The position numbers and the translations under genes were made by a program. Of a stretch of 64,000 bases of DNA, positions 34,781 through 46,345 are shown in pieces. The notes beneath the pieces are model-generated. The model made no database searches. It saw only the letters and a program-made list of their open reading frames with translations, and was not told where the DNA came from. Position 1 is the first letter of the stretch, and each line of letters starts with the position of its first letter. Origin of the DNA: Dendrocalamus latiflorus (taxonomy: Eukaryota > Streptophyta > Magnoliopsida > Poales > Poaceae); NCBI GenBank assembly GCA_017311315.1, contig CM029672.1:9590463-9654462 (forward strand), read 5' to 3'.

Positions 34781-35750
34781 CGACGCAGAGAGGATGCCGC
34801 GCCCGTTTGTACAGGTGCGCAGACATGACCCCGGAAGAGCTAGCTCAACGGACTCCGTAACTTTGGCGGCCATGATCGCTCCTGTGGACGACTACCTCAG
34901 GGGAGTTGCGCACTACCACTAGTCAGCTGATCAATTGAAAAAAATTACTACGATGTTCAAGTGTACGTAGGTCGGGACCTAGCCTGCGTGATTTCCCAAG
35001 TGGATGTACTAGAATTATATACGAAGGTGTTTTCCTATTTGGAATTGCTAGTGCACAGACATCTGAAAATTCCTTAAGTTTCAATCGATTTTGTTCATCC
35101 TTGCATCGACTTGGATATTTGTGCTCCGACGGGCTCATCATCCTCATCTCCAGTTGGTGTGGCGGCGGTGATAGCGTCTTAACTGGAGTGGCAAGTTAGG
35201 GTTTTTGGGCTCACCGGAGCCGAACTATAGAGGGAGGAGGGGAGCGGAAGCTCGGTGGTGACGGTGCGGCGAGTCAGTGGTGGCGCCACCTCGCCTGTGG
35301 GTTAGGTGGGGGTGGACAGTGGGGACAATGAGAACCGAAGTGGTTAGGAAGTGATGATGGATTCGGCGGCGGTAGCCACCAGAGACAAGGAAGGAGGGCA
35401 ACTGGGGGGGTGTCTCGCCGGAGATGACGAGAAGGGCGGCAATGGTAGCGGTGGTGGGAGGTGATTGCTGGCAGGTAGTGACGCGTAGGGAGGTGAAGGG
35501 GCTATGGCGGTTGGGGATGGGGTGAGAGTGAGATTAGGGCTAGGGTGAAGGGTGAATCATATATGGAGTGAGGAAGTGATGTAGGTGGTTCGATCTAGAT
35601 CCAATGGCTAAGAAAATTGACTAAAGTTAAGAAGTTTTCTAGTAATTGTGCAATAGATGGTCCCTTCATATTAACTAAAGGAAATTGCTAAGAAGTACTT
35701 GAGTATTTCTTCACCTTGAAAATACTTGAATTTTCATCCATCCGAGTATT
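34781..35750. other. Intergenic, G-rich low-complexity stretch
   Basis: The part at 35150-35560 is GGTGGCGG-rich and 35560-35750 is AT-rich. Weakly inverted flanks (about 35030 and 35660) hint at a transposon carrying a GC-rich core, but I could not fix its ends. Confidence 0.35.
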
Positions 35751-36755
35751 CAACTGTCACCTAGACATCCCCGTAAGATGGCCTAGCTTAATGTTAGCGG
35801 GGATGTACTAGAATGAATCGGAGTCTGCTTGGTGCCGAAATGAAGTTTTTTGGCCGTAACTTATTTCAGAAAAAAAAATGGTCATAATAACAAGCTAGCT
35901 GCACGTTGCCGTGGGGTACGATCCAGCTAGCTAGCTAATTAAGCTTTGTTCGTCATATATAGTCGATGTTCTATTACTCCTAACTACGAATAATCGACGG
36001 ACCGGCCGATTAAGTAATGTTAGGCCTGATTGCTTCATCAAGTCCACAGCTAGCGTATATACGACGCACAAAGTAGGAAGCGTACTAGCTAGCTAGCATA
36101 TATACCACTGGCTAGCTCAAGACTGCTGCAGATTCCAAAAGAACAGAGAAAATTTTCAATGGATCGGAGCGGTCAATGGTCAAATTAGGGGTGGAAACGG
36201 ATGGAAACGATCGAATATTCTCAAATACGAATATAAATATAAATTTGAATATTTTTAAATATGGATACGAATATCCTCGAATACGAATACAGATATTTTC
36301 GAATACGGATTTTCTTGGATACGAATATCGGATAAAACAGATTCCTAGCGGTTTTGCTGATTTTTCACCGGTTTTGACCGATTACCAGTTTTAAACCGCC
36401 TAAATTCAAATTTTGAATCACAAAATTCGTACAAATTTTTCATGGGTTCTAGAAATGGATCGAATACGAATCGAATAGTCTCGAATACGAATACGGATAC
36501 GAATATTCTCGAATACGAATGCGGATACGAATATTCTCAAGTACGGATATGAATATTCTCGAATACGAATACGAACATTTTCGAATACGGATTTTGCTTA
36601 CCACATTCGCGTTTTCTTGGATACGAATATCGGATAAAACGAATTATCCGTTACCGTTTTCCACCCCTAATGGTCATCTATCTATACGTCAAGTCAGCCA
36701 AGTTATTTCGAGCATGCGCCAACCAAATTAATCCTACTAGCCAGGACCTACTTTG
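35751..36755 (+). repeat. Duplicated protease promoter block C, copy 1
   Basis: Matches 41442-42190 over most of its length: 'cacctagacatccccgtaag', 'gaatcggagtctgcttgg', 'aatcgacggaccggccgatt' and 'gcgccaaccaaattaatcct'. In copy 2 this block directly precedes protease 2. Here no protease follows, and the block is interrupted by an hAT element at 36186-36669. Confidence 0.85.
36186..36669. mobile_element. hAT-like MITE in promoter block C
   Basis: 484 bp with inverted ends TAGGGGTGGAAACGG and CCGTTTTCCACCCCTA. The empty site is seen in the sister block at 41860 (GTCAATGGTCATCT). The flanks give a 7-8-bp duplication (ATGGTCA), with one or two extra bases at the left junction. The interior is made of GAATACGAATA/CGGATACGAATAT repeats. 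No transposase. Confidence 0.75.
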
Positions 36756-38775
36756 TGAGTTACCTTCACATCCTCATATTTATATTTGATCATAATTGAT
36801 ACGTTATGCTTATCTATATGCTCTCTTGTATCATATTAGTATATATTACTCATGTTACATTCTTGTCATGCCCTTTTATATATTCTTGCAATACCTATAT
36901 TATGCTCTTGTTTATGTTTCATGTATTCATGTGTTTGCTTGATATTATTGTACCATGTATTTGTATGATTTGTTCCATGTCATGTTTAATTTTCTGTATA
37001 CTTAGTATTGTGATATATCAATTGTGGATACATGATATTTTTCATATTGCCGTTAGCATGTGCTATCATAGTCTCATCATTTATTATGCTTTTTGCTTGT
37101 TCACATGTGCATAGGTTAGAATTTTGATTATGATTATTATGCATGCATGAGCTTGATTTTGTCATTGTAAGCATATGTTATCTTGATATATTCACTATCA
37201 TACTTTGTGATATGTTGCTCTAGGTATTCATTTATCTATTAGACAGCTATATTAGCATATTTTTTCTTGATTCTTGTTAGCATTATTTAGACATGCTTTA
37301 TGCTTATATGGTGTTGATAATGCAAGTGATATTGCTAATTATAGATAGATGAACTTTACTATAGCATTTGTTGTATGTTTTGTTGTTGATTATGTGTTTA
37401 CCGTGCTATGTGTCTTGTTGCTTATTTGTTTCAATATCTACCATAGATATATATAGAACTTGATTATCTCTCTAGCATGTAGTGTTCATGTTTTACTCAT
37501 TGTCATGCTATGTACATTTTTGTTCTTGTTCAAAATTATTTTCTTATACTTATGTGAGCATTGGATGTTTATTGCCTACCTCTCACTTTAGATTATAGCA
37601 TTCTTGCTTGTCATATGTCTTAGAAGTGGATTTACATGTCATTCTTCACTAACCCCAGTTTGAAGGCACAAATGACTTTTTTTTCTGGTGACATAGGTTT
37701 TACATGAGGGGAGACCAAGTGTGCAATATTGCAGCTAGATAGCAAGGGAGTGGTCAAATCCCTGGTTCTGGAGCTTTTGAGTCTTCTTCTTCTTCATTCC
37801 AACATCTAGTGATAGTTATCAATCTTGAGATACAACTTAGTTCAGCTTCCACTTCTTCGACTACATTTCACCGCCAAGCGGTGCGACGCAAGTTTTGTGT
37901 CTTGTGCATTACTTTTGTATTTGATTTACGCTTTGCATATCATTCGGGGCTTTGTAGTTGAAAGGTTAGTTGGGCTAAGGATAGGATCACTTTTTGCACG
38001 AGTTCCTCTTGGGTACATTTTGGGTTTTCTAGGCTGTGATTTCCGTTAGTCTAGATCGAGCTTACTTCTTCAATCACTAGTGTCTAGTAGTGGGATTTCT
38101 AGTATTTTAGATTTGCTCTTTACTTGTGAGTCATCCCTCTCCTAGAGACCACGTGGAGTTTAGAGCCAGCTTTCTCTTCTTTTAGCTGTTCTAGCCATTC
38201 CTTGTGAGGAGAGAGTTTGGAGAGTGACTTTTGCTAGTTCGGATTCTTTTGAGCAATTTTCTCCCATGCAAGTGCCTTTAGATATTTTACCTTGTAGCTT
38301 ATTCTTAGGGGGAGCTTGATCCTTTTTGGTTCTTCAAGTGGTATTTTGAAATTAGTATTTTCTTGTAGTTAGGAAGTTTTATCTTCTTGCTTCCTCTTTG
38401 CATCATGCATCCATTGTATCATATTGTATTTTAAATTCAACAACTTGTGTTATACTTTTATGATATAATATCTTACTTTACATCTTATCATTCTTGTGCT
38501 AGTTTGCTAGATTTAATATATTCTTCTATGTGTAGCTTAGCTTTTGCTATTCTAATTTCATTAAATGTGAAAATATTGAATTAATCATGTTTTGTTGGAT
38601 CTTGTAACTAGTTTTGCTTTGGTGATTCTCTCATGATTTTTTTGATGGAAAATATTCTCATGATTCACGTCACGCCAAATAGGCTAAGTTGAATCTTGAA
38701 TCTAAATTGAGCTTTAGATTGAGTTATGCTAGTTTCTTTTATTGAAGCATGAGTTAGTATCAGCCAATTGCTGAA
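36756..38775. other. T-rich region, no gene recognised
   Basis: Long T-rich plus strand (catgttacattcttgtc-like text) with no convincing frame. It could be the internal or 5' part of the CACTA element to its right, or an intron-like spacer. I see no ends. Confidence 0.35.
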
Positions 38776-38940
38776 CATAGCGACGCCCACTTACTTATCG
38801 ACGACATCCAGGTAATGTACCTCTTTAGAATGCTACATAGATAGATCTCCCTAGTGGACGCCTTAGCTCATCTTGTATTGTTATGTAGGAGCCCACGTCT
38901 TGTATCCTCAAAGTCAGGCTTGTTGGCTCCATTCCCATTG

Positions 38941-40611
38941 ACGCTGGGCGGGGGATGGCGTATCCATGGCTGTCAGGGACGTTGGTGCATGGTGTACAAG
39001 TAGAGACTAGTTTCGTGAAGGTTCAGGTGGACATGATTAATGATGTTTTCAGGATCGTCCCTCTTAAGAAGCCCCAACAAAGAGATTACGACATAGGGGA
39101 TGTCATCCATATATTCATCCAATGGCCTAAGAGGGACATTGCCCTCGATTTGTCCGTGCCAAGATCTCCACATCCAGTGACCCAAGAGGGACATCGCCCT
39201 GGATATGTCATATCGGCTCTGGTGGCACCACCTCTAGCTCCAGTTCTAAAGCCTGTTGCACCGGCTCCCGTGGAGATGTCGCCGAAAATGTATCATAAGT
39301 GAGGCTCTAAGACCCAACCGAAGAAGATTAAGGCGCGTCCCGAGCAATGGAAGTTCATTCTCGGAGTGTCATTGGTTCCCGAATCACAATTACTCTGGCT
39401 TGGTCTGGTTTGCAATACATTGCATACCTAGTACATGCAGAGTCCAATATGAAGCCAAACCGACACAATGGATTCACTGTGAGATACACTGAGGCACATT
39501 TCCTCCACGACTTGGGCTACTTCGTCGTGACCTTCAAATACTTATTCTTACTATTCAATCTTGATAAACTCGACGCCTCACTTCTATGATACTGGACACT
39601 GTAAGTGTATTGTACAATAAAGTTCTACATTCACGTCATACCGATAAATATCATTACTTTTTGCTTATGTATAGATACATGATCCAACAAGTCTGGTGAC
39701 GATGACAATCGGTGGATTTCCTCGATCCACACTTGGTCTCTGAGCAATCATCAACGAAAATACATTCTTCGTCCAAGATTACATAATGAGCGAATTGATT
39801 GCTCACAGTGACAAGGAGTACATCATGATACCCTTCAACCAAGGGTAAATGCTTCACTAGTTGCCACACAAGTTTCATTCGTACTTTATACGCAACATGA
39901 ACTTAGGATTAATCACTATGGCGACACACATTACTAGGTCTCACTGGATTCTGATTGTAATTGTACCAAAGTGGAGCAAGGTAATATATCTTGATCCCCT
40001 ACTTAGGAGCAACCACGACTTCACTTGTGTGCAAGAAGCAATTGACAGGTAAACTCATTTCTAACCCTATTGTAATTTTTCCTTCATTTGCAATGGCTGA
40101 GGCTAACTTTTTTGGAATCACGTAGGTCGTTTACTGCTTATGTTGCCCAAGAAGGGAGACACAAGGAATCCAGTGACATGCTGCGACATAGGACGCGATT
40201 TTCAGCACCCGCTACAACACAACAATCCTATATCACACTTTGTTACAATGTCTCTAGAATTAACAATACCTATGTATGCAATTCTATTTTTGCAGTGCTA
40301 CCAACAGCTACAGGGCAACGTATGTGGATTCTACGTTTGCCGTCATATGAAGAAAATCATGGACACTAAGACGAATGATCAAGAGGTTTGTCAACTTTTC
40401 AATAATTATTATTTTCTCATTATATATATGTATATATATACACACATGCTAATTAATGACTTAACATTGCTCCTAGCAACAACGTGTGGACTTCGATGAA
40501 AGTGCATTTGATCTTGACAAACTCATCGAAATTCGTGGAAACCTCTCCCAATTCTTGCTAGTAGAGGTTATAAACAAGACTGGAGAGTTCCACCCCGTCA
40601 ATGGTGATTAG
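38941..40611 (+). pseudogene. CACTA-associated Ulp1-like (C48) protease relic
   Basis: Pieces in order: a spacer domain (MAYPWLSGTLVHGVQVETSF ... IFIQWPKRDIALD) at 38955-39150; the catalytic His region THITRSHWILIVIVPKWSKV at about 39925; the Asp region YLDPLLRSNHDF; the catalytic Cys region QLQGNVCGFYVCRHMKKI at about 40310-40360; and a tail LDKLIEIRGNLSQFLLVEVI ending at a stop at 40609-40611. The blocks lie in different frames, with intron-like gaps and stops between. Such cysteine protease genes accompany the transposase in many plant CACTA elements. The transposase itself is not seen. Confidence 0.68.
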
Positions 40612-40859
40612 ATGTTACATTGGATTCAATTGTGATCACTCAATTGTGTTTAATCAAACAATTCATTCAATTTAATTCATTTGTGAGATCTGTATAACGC
40701 TTGTCATGCTATATATGTGATCTGCTTGTATTGTTTAAACCATCTGTGTGATTTATATAATGATTGTCATGTGCTATATATACGTGATCTTGCTTGTTTT
40801 TAGAGAGCATGACTAGCATATCATGAGGCTAGCCGAAAAAGAGCAAATAAAATCGCTGT

Positions 40860-41285
40860 TGAAATAGCTATCAAAGACAGTTCAGTGTTCCAAACCGTTT
40901 GTGATATATATATCCCAGACGGTTTCAAACACCGAACCGTCTGTGATATGCACATATCACAGATGGTTTTTGTTATTAACCGTCTATGATATGGTGTATA
41001 TCACAGACGGTTCAGAACCGTCTGTGATACGAACCATATCACAGATGGTTAATAACGAAAATCATCTGTGATATGGTTCATATCACAGACAGTTAATACA
41101 AAAAACCGTCTGTGATAGTCGAGTATCACAGACGATTTTTCTGAAAAACCGTCTGTGTTGTAAGTTATCACAGACGGTTTGAGAGCCGTCTGTGATAACT
41201 AGCTATTATCACCGACATATAAATGCAGACTGTTCAAAAACTGTCTGTGATGACGTTTTGAACCGTCTGTGATACCACTGTCTGT
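40860..41285. repeat. CACTA subterminal repeat array
   Basis: More than ten copies of an 11-12-bp word (CCGTCTGTGATA or complement) in both orientations, as in transposase-binding subterminal regions of CACTA elements. The alternating orientation gives many potential hairpins. Confidence 0.8.
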
Positions 41286-41441
41286 AGAGTGTCTGATGTT
41301 TGTGTTGGCTTTTCATTCTAATCTTTATAACTTTGTAGCTATTGGAGTAAAGGGTTAATAAATACTTGAGAAAAAAAATTTAAGCCACTATTTACCCCTT
41401 TATTACCATATTCGGTCCTACACCCTAATAAAAAAAATACT

Positions 41442-42190
41442 TAACTGTCACCTAGACATCCCCGTAAGATGGCCTAGCTTAATGTGAGCGGGGACGTGCG
41501 ATAATGAATCGGAGTCTGCTTGGGTGCCGAAATGAAGTTTTTTGGCCGAACTTATTTCAGAAAAAATGGTTTTTGGTCAATAATAACAAGCTAGCTGCAC
41601 GTTAGAGTGGGGGACGGTCTAGCTAGCTAGCTAGCTAATTAAGCTTTGTTCGTCAACAGGCAACACTATAGTCGATGTTCTATTACTCCTAACTACGAAT
41701 AATCGACGGACCGGCCGATTAAGTAATGTTAGGCCTGATTGCTTCATCAAGTCCACAGCTAGCGTATATACGACGCACAAAGTAGGAAGCGTCCTAGCTC
41801 AAGACTGCAGCAGATTCCAAAAGAACAGAGAAATTTTTCCATGGATCGAAGCGGTCAATGGTCATCTACAGGGCCTTTTTTTTTTAGACTTACAGTTTTT
41901 GATTGCGGTTTGTGCTAATATAAATAAAGTCGATACAGTATATATTATAATTAACTAGTAGATTCTATCTTAAAAAATATTTTATTTAAAAAATAGTTAC
42001 TATAAAAAAGCTAAAATCTGAAACCAAAAGCTTAAAAAAGAACAGAGTTTATACTTGTGGAACCGGTGAACCGTGTGAGCTGGTTAGACGTGTGGGGCAG
42101 AGGGCTGAGAAGGGTAGAAGTTTAGACCGGTCAAGTTATTTCCAGAATGCGCCAACCAAATTAATCCTACGAGCCAGGACCGACCTTATT
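41442..42190 (+). repeat. Duplicated protease promoter block C, copy 2
   Basis: Sister of 35751-36755, placed directly upstream of protease 2. It lacks the 484-bp hAT MITE but has its own insertion at about 41876-42120, related to 27545-27690. Confidence 0.85.
41876..42055. mobile_element. MITE fragment in block C copy 2
   Basis: AT-rich insertion absent from the sister block. It shares ordered words ('aattaactagtaga', 'atagttactata') with 27545-27690 and ends near 'aaaagaacagag'. The left end starts at AGGGCC. Confidence 0.5.
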
Positions 42191-42241
42191 AGGTAACCAA
42201 CGTGTCCTACAATCCATGGAGGCCTAGCTTCCAGGTCGATC

Positions 42242-42249
42242 TATATAAA
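42242..42249 (+). promoter_or_regulatory. TATA box of protease 2
   Basis: TATATAAA, 128 bp upstream of the chosen ATG at 42377 and 5' of a CA-rich leader. Its spacing to the coding start supports this ATG over the earlier in-frame ATG at 42254, which would lie only about 5 bp after the box. Confidence 0.65.
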
Positions 42250-42376
42250 CCCCTTGGCACGCTGCATGCTGCTAAGCCATCAGCACCCAACTTCACACAC
42301 ACACACATACATATCTAAAGTACGTACACAACCGATCGATCTCACTAGCTTCGTCACACACATACACGCTCGGATC

Positions 42377-43557
42377 ATGGCGTCCTACATTGGCAACAAC
42401 CCTCTGACCATGACGGCATTGCTGCTTCTCGTCGCCCTAGCAATAACGACCACGACGAACAACCGTGCCTCCTGCGTGCTCGCAGCATCCACCGCCGACG
42501 AGGCCGCGGCGATGAAGGCGAGGCACGAGGAGTGGATGGCGGAGCACGGGCGCACGTACAAGGACGAGGCCGAGAAGGCCCGGCGCCTCCAGGTATTCAA
42601 GGCTAACGTGGAGTTTATCGACAGGTCCAACGCCGCAGGGGACAAGAAGTACCGGCTGGGCACCAACAAGTTCACCGACCTGACTAACGAGGAGTTCGTC
42701 GCCATGTACACCGGGTACAAGCCCATGTCGTCGTTTGGAGCCAAGAAGCTTCCCGGGTTCAAGTACAAGAACGTTAGCCTCTCGGCCGACGACGAGCAAG
42801 GCGTCGACTGGAGGACGAAAGGCGCCGTCACTGGTGTCAAGTACCAAGGCACATGCGGTAATAATTGTGTGTGTGTGTGTGTGTGTGTTTAGTACGTTGG
42901 ATCGACATGATTCACGAACGAGCTAGCTGATGAGGGTGATCGAGATGCATGCATGCAGGGTGCTGCTGGGCGTTCTCTGCGGCGGCGGCCGTGGAAGGCA
43001 TCCACCAGATCACGACCGGCGAGCTGGTGTCCCTCTCGGAGCAGCAGCTGCTGGACTGCTCCATAGAAGGCAACTACGGCTGCAATGGCGGTTACATGCA
43101 AAACGCCTTCCAGTACATCGTCGGCGCTGGCGGCCTGACCACCGAGTCGGCCTACCCCTACCAAGCCGTCCAGGGGACTTGCCAGTTCAACAGCGCGTCG
43201 TCGGGCGTGGCCGCCACCATCAGAAGCTACGAGGAGGTGCCCCGGGACGACGAGGCGTCGCTCGCCCAGGCCGTCGCCAACCAGCCGGTGTCCGTGGGCA
43301 TCGACGGGAGCAGCCCCGCGTTCCAGCACTACCAGGGCGGCGTCTTCACGGGCGACAGCTGCGGCACGCAGATGACCCACGCCGTCGCGTTGGTGGGGTA
43401 CGACGAGGCTGCTGACGGGACCAAGTACTGGGTGATCAAGAACTCGTGGGGCACCACCTGGGGAGAGCAAGGGTACATGAGGCTGGAGAAGGACGCGGCG
43501 ACCAGCAGCCAGGGCGCCTGCGGTGTTGCGGTGTCACCTTCCTACCCTTCTGCGTGA
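42377..43557 (+). CDS. Papain-like cysteine protease 2 (C1A, SAG39/SAG12-like)
   Basis: Paralog of the protease at 30414, same two-exon plan: 42377-42857 and 42959-43557, 101-bp intron, phase 1, 359 aa. A signal segment (LTMTALLLLVALAITTTTNN) is followed by an I29 prodomain (ARRLQVFKANVEFIDRSN, then GTNKFTDLTNEEF) and the mature start near GVDWRTKGAVTGVKYQ. The active site reads TCGCCWAFS: Cys replaces the Ser next to the catalytic Cys, a variant common in SAG12-like enzymes. His is in THAVALVGYD and Asn in KNSWGTTWGEQGYMRL. It ends CGVAVSPSYPSA. The intron contains a (GT)n tract right after the donor site. AATAAA motifs follow near 43604 and 43722. The frame is intact, so it is probably functional in secretory or vacuolar proteolysis. 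Confidence 0.93.
42866..42888 (+). repeat. (GT)n microsatellite in protease 2 intron
   Basis: About eleven GT units starting roughly 8 bp after the donor GTAATAATT. The repeat offers many GT dinucleotides close to the real donor and is likely polymorphic. Confidence 0.8.
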
Positions 43558-44109
43558 AACAGGCGCACGCACGCACGCACGCCTAAATTATTTAGTATTG
43601 AACTAAATAAACTTGCTAGGAGAAGAAATACTAGCGAGGAATTATTCATACACTTCGTATATAGCAAGGAAATGTAATAGACAGCCCGTGTACGTACATA
43701 ACACGTATTTACGGAATGAATAAAGGCAGCGTGAGATCATTATTTAAGAAGAAGCAGGATGCGTGGTAGTCCTCGTCTGGGTGACATACTGGCAGAAGAG
43801 TAACTTTTATACGATGTAGTCAAAACCTTATAAAATATGGTGGTCTCTATAAGACATATTTGATGACTTGGACAATGCCGAGTAATTCTATAAGACATGC
43901 ACATGCAGCCAGCTTTAGAGTCTATGTCGGTCAACATATGGTTATCAATGATGTTTTGAGATGAAAACGATGGATATGCTCAAGATAAGACTTCTGGTCT
44001 AAAAAAGGTAAAGACCATGTAAAGTCAAAGAAAAGAAAATATATAAGAAAGTTAATTAGGTGTGGTTGCGAGACAATTCTACTTGTAAGACTCACTGACA
44101 ACAATAAAT

Positions 44110-45420
44110 TTTGGGGGGATACATTTGTTGAATCACATACATATAAATTGGTATCACCTAGCAAACAACAGTTCATAAGATATAATAGGAAAGTAAATGA
44201 GAAGGCCAAGCGTACAGTAGTCACATGTCATAAAGGAGACATGGGTACAAGCGGGGCATATAGATATCTCTGTATTAGTAAGGGTGGATTTGAGAATGTA
44301 GGATGCACGAAGAGAGACTTGCAGAATTATCACAAAGAGCTAAGAAGTTTTATTAAATCATTAGATGCTCAGATGTTTGTTGACAACCTTTGTAGGAAGA
44401 ATGACATAAATCCGTCGTTTTACTTTGATTGTGTTGTTGATGACAAAGGTAGGTTGGTACATGCATTTTGGGCGGATAGTATATGTCGGAATAATTATGT
44501 CCATTTTAGATATTTTGTCTCATTAGATTCCACATATAACACCAACCATTATAGATTCCACATATAACACCAACCATTATAGCATGATCTTCACACCAGC
44601 TACTGGAGTAAATCACCATAAGACGTGTCTTGTTGGGGCTGCATTATTAAGCAATGAAAAGACTAAGATAGTATGGTTGTTTCGTACACTTTTGAAAGCA
44701 ATGGGAGGAGTTGTACTTAGGCTTATCATAACCGATGAAGATATTGGCATGAAGATTGCCATTTCCACTGTGTTCCCTACAAGTACGTATAGGTTATGCA
44801 TGTGGCACATTTTGCAAAAGCTTCTAGTTAAAATGCCGCCACATTTGAGGGAAAATCCTTTTGTGTACCAATGTATTAACTCATGTGTATTGGCCTCAGA
44901 AACACCAAAGGAATTTAAGGAACAATTTTCGTCCATTATTTCTAATTTTGATTTGGAATCTAACAAATGGTTGGCTTCTCGGTACCTAATATGTGCATCA
45001 TGGGTATCCGCTTATTTCAAAGATGTATTTTTGGTAGGAATCATTAGAACCACTTCAAGGTCAGAGAGTTCAAACTCTTTCTTCAATCGGTTATTGGATA
45101 CAAAAATACTATAGTGGAACTTTGGATTAGATTTGTTAATGCAGTGGAAGAACAACATCAGAATAAGTTAGAAACTGACAATGCCTATGTTGCGGACTTC
45201 TTGGGCAATAGAGAAGCATGAAAGTGAGGTCTTCACGTTCGATGTATTCGCTAAGTTTCAGAAAGAAGTGTTTGCTGCTTGGAAGCATTGCAATGTGGAG
45301 AATATGGAGACCGCACTAGAGTACAAAATCTCAATAGTTAGTAATTACTCCAGCAAGGTAAGAGAGGTACGCTATAACCTAACAACAAAAGATGCCAAAT
45401 ACTCCTGCATACCCAGGGTT
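44110..45420 (+). pseudogene. FAR1/FRS-like MULE transposase relic
   Basis: The plus strand gives the FAR1-type DNA-binding end (ESHTYKLVSPSKQQFIRYNR). It is followed by a MULE transposase core: VHFRYFVSLDSTYNTNHY, then in another frame MIFTPATGVNHHKTCLVGAA, LIITDEDIGMKIAIS, YRLCMWHILQKLL and GIIRTTSRSESSNSFFNR. A 28-bp tandem duplication (44525-44580) shifts the frame in the middle of the catalytic region. A further shift follows 45114, and a later piece (VFTFDVFAKFQKEVFAAWKH) is still recognisable. It may be a dead transposon gene or a dead domesticated FRS gene. No element ends were found. Confidence 0.85.
44525..44580. repeat. 28-bp tandem duplication inside FAR1-like gene
   Basis: Two perfect copies beginning AGATTCCACATATAACACC. 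The length is not a multiple of three, so it destroys the reading frame just after the DSTYNTNHY motif. Confidence 0.92.
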
Positions 45421-46345
45421 TGGATACTTCGATGGGCAGAGCTCCTCCTGCTTCGCTGCCACATCGTACGGTCAGGGCGAGAGCTCCTTCACACCATAAG
45501 GGGGATTTCTAGAGTCCTTCGTACACAACATTATTGCGGGCGGCTCGTAGTTTGGCATGTCTCAACTAGACGACTTTGACCTTTACTGGACCCAGCCTAC
45601 TGTACCTCAGTCTACTGGACAGCCGTCGACCACTGTGCAGACAAAACAGTCTCCATACCTCCTTTGATCCGAGACGCAACCTTCGGATCGACCGACGTAC
45701 CCAACGGGAGATGCTCGCGTGCGACAGAAGACAAGACCACGTACGGGCAGGTAAGCACGGCGAAAAGATAGCAGCGGCTCAGATGAGTGAGCCATATCGC
45801 ATCCAGTGTGATGCATTTTTTTACTACTGTAATTACTTTTAATTGTACACATTTCTAATGTATAAAATTGTAAAAAAACGTGAAAAATTCGTAAATTCAT
45901 GATTAAGTTAATCCGAATAAACATGACAAATTCGGACAACATAATTTTTTTAAAAAAATTACACAATAACTATTACTGTATCAGGAGACTTTACATAAAA
46001 TTTTATAATTTTTGAAACTTGTTTGCTATATGTAAAAACTCATAAAAATATCAAAATTGTATGAATTCTTTTAGCAACATTCGCAACAGATAAAATTGCC
46101 AAAAAATTGCACTACGAGGTATGTTGTGTTGGAAAGTTGTATATAAATTTTTGTTATTTTTTGAGCTCATTTGATATATTTAATAATTCAAACAAACACT
46201 AAATAAAAAATTAGGGCAGATAATTAAGCCAGCTTAATTACCTGTCACTCTCTTACTGGACGGCGTAAACGATATTTTTATCAATACGGTCCGTATACTA
46301 TTATTTTTGTAAATACGGTGTCAAACAGTGTCATATCTGGCTTTA
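45410..46345. repeat. Duplicated block B, copy 2
   Basis: Partner of 33350-34470, downstream of protease 2. The first 430 bp are a degraded coding end, the rest is AT-rich. It is shorter than copy 1, lacking most of the GC-rich part found at 34270-34420. Confidence 0.72.

Larger units (their letters stand above)
38780..41291 (+). mobile_element. CACTA transposon relic with Ulp1-type protease gene
   Basis: The right end reads CTGTCTGTAGAGTG, so read inward the terminus is CACTCTACAGACAG, a CACTA-type end. About 400 bp of subterminal repeats precede it, built from CCGTCTGTGATA and its complement TATCACAGACGG (40860-41280). Coding remnants to the left belong to a CACTA-associated protease gene. 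I could not find a matching left terminus, so the left boundary is a guess. Confidence 0.68.

Noticed and set aside
34990..35690. Possible Pack-MULE with a GC-rich core
   Set aside because: Flanks are only weakly inverted and no 9-bp duplication was found.
40860..41285. Regularly spaced short repeats that could suggest a CRISPR-like array
   Set aside because: Repeats occur in both orientations with short irregular spacing next to a CACTA end, in a plant genome.
42254..42376. Upstream in-frame ATG extending protease 2 by 41 residues
   Set aside because: It lies about 5 bp after the TATA box, would bury the signal peptide, and the extra peptide looks like translated leader.
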